Assembly: GCA_045121595.1 (NCBI GenBank)
Contig: JBGVGI010000090.1
Location: 62,001 to 126,000 of the forward strand
Direction of reading: 5' to 3'
DNA: 64,000 nucleotides
From: Fumia sp045121595
Lineage (GTDB): Bacteria; Bacillota; Clostridia; Oscillospirales; Ruminococcaceae
Under the pieces are notes generated by a model that was not told the DNA's origin, ran no database searches, and worked only from the letters and a program-made list of their open reading frames with translations. Shown piece after piece: positions 23,242 to 29,740 of this stretch (position 1 is its first letter; each line of letters begins with the position of its first letter). Both the position numbers and the translations under genes were made by a program.

Positions 23242-24152
23242 TGGCAGATATGAAAGTAAAAGTTGCAGGGGTAGAGTTTAAAAACCCCGTTATTATGGCT
23301 TCCGGATGCTTTGGCTTTGGTAAGGAATATGAGGAGTTTTTCCCACTTTCAAGCCTTGGCGGTATATCTGTAAAGGGAATGACTTTACACCCAAAAGCAG
23401 GTAATCCTGCACCCAGAATTGCAGAAACTCCGATGGGTATGCTTAACTCCGTTGGTCTTGAAAACCCCGGTATCGACGCTTTTATCAAAAATGACCTTGA
23501 TACCCTTGCTACAAAGGATACAGTAATCATCGCAAACGTTGCAGGAAGCACTGTTGAAGACTGTATTGAAATTGCAAAGAAGCTTGAAGGCACAAAGGTT
23601 GATATGATTGAGCTTAACATCTCCTGTCCCAACGTAAAACAGGGTGGGGCGGCTTTCGGTACAAGCGTTACTGCGGCTTCCGAGGTTACAAGAGCCGTAA
23701 GAAAAAACACCACAAAGCCTTTGATGGTAAAATTAAGCCCTAACGTTACAAGTATCACCGATATCGCAAAAGCAGTTGAAGCAGAAGGTGCAGATGCAGT
23801 GAGCCTTATCAATACTTTGCTCGGTATGAGAATTGATATAAATAACCGCAGACCAATACTTAAAAACAACGTTGGCGGTATGTCAGGCCCTGCAGTTTTT
23901 CCGATTGCAGTAAGAATGGTGTGGCAGGTTGCCAATGCTGTTAACATTCCCGTAGTCGGTATGGGCGGTATTGCAACACCCGAAATGGGAATCGAGATGA
24001 TGATGGCAGGTGCTTCCGCTATTCAGGTTGGTGCCGCAATCTTCGGTGACCCTTACGCTCCCGTGAAAATCGCAGAAGGTATGAACAAATGGCTTGATGA
24101 TAAGGGAATTAAATCCGTTGCCGAGCTTACAAAGACAGTGGAGGCGTGGTAA
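23241..24152 (+). CDS. pyrD: Dihydroorotate dehydrogenase B catalytic subunit
   Basis: A 303-residue FMN barrel that oxidises dihydroorotate to orotate in pyrimidine synthesis. NSVGLENPGIDAF, the catalytic Cys in ELNISCPNVKQGG, MVKLSPNV and the FMN-phosphate loop GMGGIATPEMGIEMMMAGA are intact. It works with PyrK, encoded immediately upstream. The other pyr genes are not in the window. Its stop overlaps the ruvX start (TAATG). Confidence 0.96.
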   Translation: MADMKVKVAGVEFKNPVIMASGCFGFGKEYEEFFPLSSLGGISVKGMTLHPKAGNPAPRIAETPMGMLNSVGLENPGIDAFIKNDLDTLATKDTVIIANVAGSTVEDCIEIAKKLEGTKVDMIELNISCPNVKQGGAAFGTSVTAASEVTRAVRKNTTKPLMVKLSPNVTSITDIAKAVEAEGADAVSLINTLLGMRIDINNRRPILKNNVGGMSGPAVFPIAVRMVWQVANAVNIPVVGMGGIATPEMGIEMMMAGASAIQVGAAIFGDPYAPVKIAEGMNKWLDDKGIKSVAELTKTVEAW

Positions 24153-24577
24153 TGAAGATAATGGCAGTTGACTTCGGTGATGCAAGAACAGGTCTTGCAG
24201 TATGCGACCGCACTGAGTTTTTAGCGTCTCCGATTGGAGTTATTCACGATTATAATTTTGAAAGTACGATTAAAAAGGTGGCAGTTGCCGTTACCGAGTA
24301 CGACGTTAAAAAGGTAATTGTCGGACATCCTCTTAATATGAACGGAACAAGAGGGGAGAGAGCCGAAAAATGCGAACTCTTTGCCGAGAAGCTTAAAGCA
24401 CTCGTTGACGTTCCCGTAATGCTCTGGGACGAGCGTTCAACCACTGTTTCGGCGCATCAGATTCTCTCAGATAATCAGACTTTCGGCAAAAAAAGAAAAG
24501 AGGTAGTCGACGCAGTTGCCGCTACCTTAATATTGGAAAGCTATCTTGAATACAGAAAAAACAATCCCGAAGCTTAA
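24152..24577 (+). CDS. ruvX: RuvX/YqgF putative pre-16S rRNA nuclease (Holliday-junction-resolvase-like)
   Basis: A 141-residue RNase H-fold protein of normal length. The motifs IMAVDFGDARTGLAV, IVGHPLNMNGTRG, LWDERSTTVSAHQIL and VVDAVAATLILESYL match the YqgF family and include the catalytic Asp residues. GAGG at 24141 is well placed for the ATG at 24152; an in-frame GTG at 24146 is rejected. Last gene of the long operon, followed by a terminator. Confidence 0.93.
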   Translation: MKIMAVDFGDARTGLAVCDRTEFLASPIGVIHDYNFESTIKKVAVAVTEYDVKKVIVGHPLNMNGTRGERAEKCELFAEKLKALVDVPVMLWDERSTTVSAHQILSDNQTFGKKRKEVVDAVAATLILESYLEYRKNNPEA

Positions 24578-24593
24578 ATAGGTATATCACTAA

Positions 24594-24625
24594 AAAAGGA
24601 TGTGCAGAAATTTGCACATCCTTTT
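24594..24625. terminator. Bidirectional terminator between ruvX and the DeoR gene
   Basis: AAAAGGATGTGCA (24594-24606) and TGCACATCCTTTT (24613-24625) form a 13-bp stem with a six-base loop, usable from both sides. Confidence 0.9.
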
Positions 24626-24630
24626 AATTT

Positions 24631-25326
24631 TTATTCCATTATAATTTCTGTTATATCCTTTGTATTGCAGATGTTATAAACGTATCGTTTGTTCTTTTTA
24701 CTGCTGTCGCAGAGGTAGTATGATCTGTCGGAGTTTTTAATCATTGCTTTTTTTACGGAGGATTCCTCTATTGAAGAGTCGGTAATATATCCGTCTTCCA
24801 TATAACCACGGCTTGAGAAAAAGAAGATATCAGCATTGATGTTTGCGATAAAGTTTTCAGTTTCGTTGCCAACATAAGCTATCGAATGAGCAAGTAAAAG
24901 TCCGCCTGTGCAATAGTTTTTGATGCCCGATTCACCGAGTTTCATAGAGGTTTTCGGGCTGTTTGTAATAACAATAACATCATTGAACCGTTTAAGGTGG
25001 GGGATTAAATGGGCAACGGTTGAGGATGCATCAAGGAAGATAACGTCACCGTCTTTTATGTATTCTGAAGCTTTTTTCGCGATAATTTCCTTGGATTTAT
25101 TATTCTGGTACTCGCGGAGCATCAAAGGAATTTCACTTTCGGCGGTTTGCCTTAAAACAACGCCACCGTGAGTTCTGTGAACCTTGCCCTGAGTTTCAAG
25201 TTCGGTTAAATCACGACGTATGGTAGGGGGGCTTACGTAAAGAAGCTGCGAGAGTTTGTTTACGCTGATGCTTTTATTCTGCTCTAAAATTTTGAGTATT
25301 TCTTCCTGACGTTCAATATTAAACAT
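24631..25326 (-). CDS. DeoR-family transcriptional regulator
   Basis: A 231-residue repressor-type protein. The N-terminal HTH RQEEILKILEQNKSISVNKL and SPPTIRRDLTELETQGKVHR (residues 6-55) is classical DeoR. The C-terminal DeoRC sensor domain has DVIFLDASSTVAHLIPHL and ITNSP, the usual sugar-phosphate-binding region. It is divergent from a GatD-like dehydrogenase and an epimerase gene. TTTCGTTT repeats of the type bound by AgaR/SrlR-like regulators lie in the shared intergenic region, so it probably represses that pair until a sugar phosphate appears. Confidence 0.9.
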   Translation of the reverse strand: MFNIERQEEILKILEQNKSISVNKLSQLLYVSPPTIRRDLTELETQGKVHRTHGGVVLRQTAESEIPLMLREYQNNKSKEIIAKKASEYIKDGDVIFLDASSTVAHLIPHLKRFNDVIVITNSPKTSMKLGESGIKNYCTGGLLLAHSIAYVGNETENFIANINADIFFFSSRGYMEDGYITDSSIEESSVKKAMIKNSDRSYYLCDSSKKNKRYVYNICNTKDITEIIME

Positions 25327-25337
25327 AATATGCCGCC

Positions 25338-25356
25338 TTTCGTTTATTTTCGTTTT
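25338..25356. promoter_or_regulatory. TTTCGTTT direct-repeat operator near the DeoR start
   Basis: TTTCGTTTATTTTCGTTTT contains two TTTCGTTT-type elements in tandem, ending 12 bases before the DeoR start codon. It resembles the AgaR-type DeoR-family box. Confidence 0.5.
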
Positions 25357-25408
25357 AGCTCATTTGAGAGTGTAAAAGGTGATTTTTTGTCATAATACAC
25401 GCCATTTA

Positions 25409-25437
25409 TTGTCATTTGCTTTCGTTTGTATTATCAT
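25409..25437 (+). promoter_or_regulatory. Promoter with embedded operator for the GatD-like/epimerase operon
   Basis: TTGTCA (25409-25414), 17-bp spacer, TATCAT (25432-25437). The spacer contains TTTCGTTTGTATT (25420-25432), the same element as near the DeoR start. Binding there would block RNA polymerase. Confidence 0.6.
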
Positions 25438-25474
25438 AGTAGCATAAAATTCCTAAGATGTAAAGAGGCTTACT

Positions 25475-26485
25475 ATGAAAAATGTTGTGAAATCTGCAAA
25501 CTTACATGCAGTAAATGATTTAAGATATGAATTTACAAAATTTGATGACTTCAAAGAAGACGAAGTTATCGTTGCAGTCAAAAGCTGTGGCATCTGCGGA
25601 AGTGACCTTTCCCGTGTTTACAGCAAAGGTACATACCATTTCCCGACAATAATCGGTCACGAGTTCTCAGGAAAGGTGGTTTCCGACCCTGAAGGTAAGC
25701 TTGATGGTAAAAAAGTGGTTATCTTCCCGTTACTTCCTTGTTTTGAGTGTGAAAGCTGTAAGGAAGAAAGCTACGCTACCTGCAGTAATTATGATTACTA
25801 CGGTTCAAGAAGAGACGGTGGTATGACCGAATACATCTCCGTTAAAAGATGGAACATCATCCCGATGCCCGATGGTTTAAGCTACGACGAGGGTGCTATG
25901 TGTGAACCCGTATCGGTGGCAAGACACGCAACGTTAAAGCTTGATATCAAAAAGGGTGACAAGGTGTTTATTTCAGGTGCCGGCCCTATCGGACTTGTTG
26001 CAGGGCAATGGGCAAAGATGTTTGGTGCAACAGAAATTTACTATATCGACATCGACGAAAGAAAGATTGAATTTGCAAAGAAAATGGGATTTTTTGAATA
26101 CAAAGACGGTATTACCGTTGATTGTGCTTTAGAAGGTACAGGACACAGCGACGGGGTTAAAAAATGCCTTGAGGCCGTTAAATCCCACGGCAGAGTGGTG
26201 TTTATGGGTAACCCGTACGGGGAAATCACCATGAGTCAGGACACCTACTGGCATATTCTACGAAAAGAGCTTAAGATTTCGGGTACCTGGAACTCCTCGT
26301 TTGGCAAAGCTTATAACGACTGGGAGGAGAGCTTAAAGGCTATGGCATCGGGAAAGCTTGACGTAAAGCCACTTATTACCCACAAATATCCGTTATCGGA
26401 ATGCAACAAAGCCTTTGAAATGATGAAAAATAAATCAGAGTTTTACAACAAGGTTATCCTTAATATGAACGAGGAGGAAGCGTAA
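25475..26485 (+). CDS. Zinc-dependent dehydrogenase, galactitol-1-phosphate 5-dehydrogenase-like
   Basis: A 336-residue medium-chain dehydrogenase. Catalytic zinc ligands are in SCGICGSDL and IIGHEFSGKV; structural zinc cysteines are in PCFECESCKEESYATC. The NAD-binding motif is ISGAGPIGLVAGQWAK. The EPVSVARHATLK segment is usual for GatD/sorbitol-dehydrogenase relatives. With a DeoR regulator and a pentulose-phosphate epimerase-like partner it likely oxidises a hexitol or hexose phosphate. No PTS or ABC importer is adjacent, so substrate and uptake are unresolved. Confidence 0.82.
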   Translation: MKNVVKSANLHAVNDLRYEFTKFDDFKEDEVIVAVKSCGICGSDLSRVYSKGTYHFPTIIGHEFSGKVVSDPEGKLDGKKVVIFPLLPCFECESCKEESYATCSNYDYYGSRRDGGMTEYISVKRWNIIPMPDGLSYDEGAMCEPVSVARHATLKLDIKKGDKVFISGAGPIGLVAGQWAKMFGATEIYYIDIDERKIEFAKKMGFFEYKDGITVDCALEGTGHSDGVKKCLEAVKSHGRVVFMGNPYGEITMSQDTYWHILRKELKISGTWNSSFGKAYNDWEESLKAMASGKLDVKPLITHKYPLSECNKAFEMMKNKSEFYNKVILNMNEEEA

Positions 26486-26486
26486 G

Positions 26487-27152
26487 ATGGACAAAAAGAT
26501 TTCACCGTCAATTATGTGTGTTGACTTTTTCGCACTTGAAAAAACTATCAGGGATTTTGAAGAAAATAACATTGACCTTATCCACATCGACATTATGGAC
26601 GGCAAATTTGTATCAAACTACACGCTCGGTACTGATTTTGTGAAGGCTATTAAAAAATGTACCAATATTCCGCTTGACATCCACCTTATGATAGAAGACC
26701 CTGAAAACAAAATCAACTGGTTTGAATTCGGGGAAGGGGACTATGTAAGCGTTCATTACGAGTCCACAAGACATCTGAACAAAGCGCTTAATATGATAAG
26801 GGAAAAGGGTGGTAAGGCTATGGTTGCCATCAACCCTGCAACACCTCTTTCAGCGCTTGACAGCGTACTTGATGATATTGATGCGGTTTTAGTTATGACA
26901 GTAAACCCCGGTTTTGCAGGTCAGAAACTTGTAAAATCGACCCTCAAGAAGATTAAAAAGCTCCGTGAATACTTGGATAAAGAGGGTTACAGTCATATCG
27001 AGATAGAGGTTGACGGAAACGTAAGCTTTGAAAACGCAGTTTTAATGAATGAAGCAGGGGCGAATATCTTTGTTGCAGGAACTTCGAGTATCTTCTCCAA
27101 AAACGGGGATTTATCCGAAAACACAAAGCATTTAAGGGATATTCTCAAATAA
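26487..27152 (+). CDS. Ribulose-phosphate 3-epimerase family (possibly allulose-6-phosphate epimerase)
   Basis: A 221-residue TIM barrel of the RPE family. ISPSIMCVDFFALEKTI, the metal-site IDIMDGKFVSN, LDIHLMIEDP, VMTVNPGFAGQ and the phosphate-binding EVDGNVSFENA are present. Departures from housekeeping Rpe, and the location behind a GatD-like dehydrogenase under a DeoR regulator, favour an AlsE-like role on a ketohexose 6-phosphate. Plain Rpe cannot be excluded. One base separates it from the dehydrogenase. Confidence 0.82.
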   Translation: MDKKISPSIMCVDFFALEKTIRDFEENNIDLIHIDIMDGKFVSNYTLGTDFVKAIKKCTNIPLDIHLMIEDPENKINWFEFGEGDYVSVHYESTRHLNKALNMIREKGGKAMVAINPATPLSALDSVLDDIDAVLVMTVNPGFAGQKLVKSTLKKIKKLREYLDKEGYSHIEIEVDGNVSFENAVLMNEAGANIFVAGTSSIFSKNGDLSENTKHLRDILK

Positions 27153-27180
27153 AAAAGGAAGTGTTCCCACTTCCTTTTTT
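27151..27180. terminator. Bidirectional terminator between epimerase and degV
   Basis: AAAAAAGGAAGTG (27151-27163), loop TTCC, CACTTCCTTTTTT (27168-27180). Confidence 0.9.
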
Positions 27181-27181
27181 G

Positions 27182-28027
27182 TTATTTTCTTATGAAGAGT
27201 ACGCCTAAAGTTTTGGGGCCGCAATGTGTGGTGATGGTTGAACCTGCAACAGTGTGAAGAATTTCTTCAAACTCTGCGGCGTTTTCAACAGTTTTCCATG
27301 CGGTATCAACTGTTGAATCATCACAAGCAGTATTTGTCACGAAAATGCGATGTTTTCTTACAGAATCAATATCGGAAAGTCTGTCTTCAACGTACTGTTT
27401 AACACAAGTATCATAAGGACCACGGTACTTTTTGCCGACTTCGATTTTGCCGTCCTTAACGATAAGGGTAGGTCTTAATTTCAAAACGTTTGCACCGAGT
27501 GCCACAAGACCTGAGCATCTGCCACCTTTAGCAAGGTAATCAAGCTGATTTACGATAAAACTTGCATCTACTTTAGGTACCAAAGCTTTGATTTCTTCAA
27601 CGATTTTTTCAGCTTCCATACCGCTTTGTGCCATCTCACAAGCCTCTAAAACGAGGAGTGCAGAGCCTGTGGAAAGGTTTTCAGTATCAATAACGTAAAC
27701 GTTTTCCATATCACTTGCAGCAAGTTTTGCATTGTTGTGAGAGGAAGAAAGGAAAGAACCGATACTGAAGTGAATAAGAGCGTCAGCATCACCTTTATTT
27801 TCTTCAAAAAAGTCCATATAGTCACCAACAGAAGGTGCTGCAGACTTGGGAAGAGTGCCCGTTTTATCAACGTAAGCGTAGATATCATCAGGGATGATAG
27901 TAACTCCGTCTTTATAGGAATCTTCGCCTAAATTTACGTAAAGAGGCTGAATTGTTATATCATACTTTTCAATTAATTCTTTTGATAAGTCAATAGTACT
28001 GTCACCGGTGATTTTAATGCGGTTCAT
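27182..28027 (-). CDS. DegV-family fatty-acid-binding protein
   Basis: A 281-residue DegV protein. The N-terminal ITGDSTIDLSKELIEKYDI, TLPKSAAPSVGDYMDFFEE, IHFSIGSFLSSSHNNAKLAA and the lipid-pocket region LDYLAKGGRCSGLVALGANVLK fit the family. The C-terminal TTHCGPKTLGVLFIRK is also typical. DegV proteins bind fatty acids for the FakA kinase; FakA is not in the window. It has its own promoter. Confidence 0.92.
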   Translation of the reverse strand: MNRIKITGDSTIDLSKELIEKYDITIQPLYVNLGEDSYKDGVTIIPDDIYAYVDKTGTLPKSAAPSVGDYMDFFEENKGDADALIHFSIGSFLSSSHNNAKLAASDMENVYVIDTENLSTGSALLVLEACEMAQSGMEAEKIVEEIKALVPKVDASFIVNQLDYLAKGGRCSGLVALGANVLKLRPTLIVKDGKIEVGKKYRGPYDTCVKQYVEDRLSDIDSVRKHRIFVTNTACDDSTVDTAWKTVENAAEFEEILHTVAGSTITTHCGPKTLGVLFIRK

Positions 28028-28057
28028 AGCGTATCTCCTTTAGTTCATATTGTTTTT

Positions 28058-28086
28058 ATTGTAACATAAATTCTAAAAAACTGCAA
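28058..28086 (-). promoter_or_regulatory. Promoter of the degV gene
   Basis: On the minus strand: TTGCAG (28086-28081), 17-bp spacer, TACAAT (28063-28058), with AAAGGAGA and the ATG at 28027 downstream. Confidence 0.7.
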
Positions 28087-28088
28087 CA

Positions 28089-29072
28089 CTATTTTTTAAA
28101 TTTCGACAACGGATTGCTTTCTATTGCGGATTCACGCTGTTTACTTGCAACGTGGGTGTAAATCTGTGTGGTATTAAGATTTGAATGCCCTAAAATTTCC
28201 TGCAGAATTCTTATATCGACTTCACCGTACTGATACATAAGCGTTGCGGCGGTATGACGAAGCTTATGAGTAGAAAGTCCTAAATCACCGAGCCCTGCTT
28301 TTTCTAAAAGGGCAGAGACCATAAGCTGAATTCCACGTTGACCTAAACGTTTGCCGTGGTGGTTTAAGAAAAGTGCCTCGCGGTCTACGATATTCCGCAT
28401 CTTTGAACGTTCTCTTAAATGGTCGTCAAGTGCCTTGATACAGGCATTATTGAGGTATAGCATACGCTCTTTATTACCTTTGCCGACTACCTGTAAAGTA
28501 TTTGCGTTTACACTGTTTAAATTAAGACCCGTAAGCTCGGAAAGACGCATTCCACAGTTTAAAAACAACGTTACAATGCAAAAATCTCTGTAATAAAAGG
28601 GATTTTTATCGTCAAAAGCGGATAAAAGGTCGATACTTTGCTCCAAAGACATATGTTTTGGCAAGGTTTTAGGCAAAGAGGGGAGTTCTAAATACTCAAC
28701 GGGGTTATTTTCGATTATATTCATAGTATGAGTAAGGTATTTATAGAACATACGTATTGAACATGCCTTTCTGGCACGAGCCTTAGCACCGTTTTTGCGT
28801 TCCTTGTCGATGTAGTTAAAAAACTCGTAAACGTCGGAAAGGGTGATTTCTTCAAGGAGGGAAGCGGAAAGGTCAGAAATATCAATCTCATCAAAAGGGG
28901 TATCTTTTGGGACTAATTTTTTATGAAGCTTTATAAACTTTATAAAAGTTCGCAAATCCAAAAAATAATTATCAACAGTCAAAGCAGAACGGCCTTTGAT
29001 GGTCTGCATATAAAAGAGAAAGTCGCGCAGAAGTTTTGGAGTTTCAGAATAATCGCATGAAGTATATGACAT
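28089..29072 (-). CDS. Tyrosine recombinase, XerC/XerD/XerS-like
   Basis: A 327-residue tyrosine recombinase with an N-terminal SAM-like core-binding domain (about 10-145; LLRDFLFYMQTIKGRSALTV) and a C-terminal catalytic domain. Catalytic residues are visible: Arg in NCGMRLSELTGL, His-x-x-Arg in STHKLRHTAATLMYQYG, His in EILGHSNLNTTQIY and the Tyr in TQIYTHVASK. GGAGG precedes the ATG at 29072; an upstream in-frame start lies between the palindrome and the ribosome binding site and is rejected. Length and architecture fit Xer rather than phage integrases, which usually carry an extra arm-binding domain. A dif-like palindrome lies 58 bases upstream. Confidence 0.88.
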   Translation of the reverse strand: MSYTSCDYSETPKLLRDFLFYMQTIKGRSALTVDNYFLDLRTFIKFIKLHKKLVPKDTPFDEIDISDLSASLLEEITLSDVYEFFNYIDKERKNGAKARARKACSIRMFYKYLTHTMNIIENNPVEYLELPSLPKTLPKHMSLEQSIDLLSAFDDKNPFYYRDFCIVTLFLNCGMRLSELTGLNLNSVNANTLQVVGKGNKERMLYLNNACIKALDDHLRERSKMRNIVDREALFLNHHGKRLGQRGIQLMVSALLEKAGLGDLGLSTHKLRHTAATLMYQYGEVDIRILQEILGHSNLNTTQIYTHVASKQRESAIESNPLSKFKK

Positions 29073-29129
29073 ATTATAACCTCCATAAAATCCTTCGGGG
29101 GAAGTGATATTTTTCGGTTTTACTTTCCT

Positions 29130-29157
29130 ACTTCGCAAAATGGATATTTTGCGAAGT
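29130..29157. other. 28-bp perfect palindrome with dif-site geometry
   Basis: Arms ACTTCGCAAAA (29130-29140) and TTTTGCGAAGT (29147-29157) around the centre TGGATA give the 11-6-11 layout of Xer/dif sites. The outer 12 bp pair perfectly around a 4-bp core. It lies in the expected 5' untranslated leader of the recombinase, so an RNA hairpin is an alternative reading. Confidence 0.6.
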
Positions 29158-29172
29158 GGAGGGGATAGTTAT

Positions 29173-29201
29173 AATATAACATATATATATTGAAAATGCA
29201 A
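29173..29201 (-). promoter_or_regulatory. Promoter of the recombinase gene
   Basis: On the minus strand: TTGCAT (29201-29196), 17-bp spacer, TATATT (29178-29173). Transcription would start near 29166 and run through the palindrome. Confidence 0.55.
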
Positions 29202-29228
29202 TAGTTTTCTGAAAATTTCTTAAAACAA

Positions 29229-29610
29229 GTTTTTGGCGTTTTTAAGCTCCTGTTCTGAGCCTCACAGTTTTTTTTAATGGTATCTTACATCATTTTAAAC
29301 TTTTTAAAAATCTGACCTCCGGTTTTGAGCCTTTTAAAATTTTTCATTGGTACTCTTATACGTTTTGAAAATTTTTAAAAGATGACCTCCCGAATACAGA
29401 CACACAGAATTTTTAAATTGTACAATTTACTCGTTTTAAAAATTTTAAAAAGACGGCTTTTTAAAGTCCTGAACTGAGACACGCAAAATTTTTTAAATAT
29501 ATAGATGGTCATTTACGAAATTTTAAAAAGATTAAAAATCAACGCCCGTTTACAGACACACAGAATTTTTAAGATGAAGCTTTCATCGTTTTGAAGGAAA
29601 TAAAAAGCTT
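29229..29610. repeat. Five degenerate tandem units of about 70-87 bp, non-coding
   Basis: Units start near 29229, 29313, 29383, 29454 and 29541. Each has a CTCC/CCTCC-like or related opening, a (CTGAGAC)CACAGAATTTTTAA-like segment, about 20 variable bases, and a CGTTTTGAAAATTTT(A)AAAAGA-like end. The stretch 29139-29740 has no convincing gene. Besides these units it holds the recombinase promoter and an 8-bp stem (AAACTCCC at 29649, GGGAGTTT at 29690) with a long loop. Confidence 0.6.
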
Positions 29611-29714
29611 ATCCGAAATCCGCTCCTCGCCCACTTTTTTATTTTTTGAAACTCCCCTATTTTAAAAATTTGTTCTATTTTGTTCGAAAGGGAGTTTTTA
29701 TTCTGAAAACATAA

Positions 29715-29738
29715 AAAAGGCACCCGAGGGTGCCTTTT
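29715..29738 (-). terminator. Terminator after the cohesin/dockerin protein gene
   Basis: AAAAGGCACC (29715-29724) and GGTGCCTTTT (29729-29738) form a 10-bp stem with a four-base loop, followed on the minus strand by T residues. Confidence 0.88.
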
Positions 29739-29740
29739 GG

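Noticed and set aside
23066..23947. Minus-strand 293-codon open frame over pyrK/pyrD
   Set aside because: Antisense to two clearly conserved enzymes, composition unlike a protein, no ribosome binding site; shadow of the codon pattern.
29229..29610. CRISPR array
   Set aside because: Repeats are long, degenerate and AT-rich, with unequal units and no constant repeat/unique spacer pattern; no cas genes in the window.
28089..29610. Integron (IntI with attC cassettes)
   Set aside because: The recombinase lacks a visible IntI-specific insertion, the repeats do not show attC R-box symmetry, and no cassette genes lie between them.
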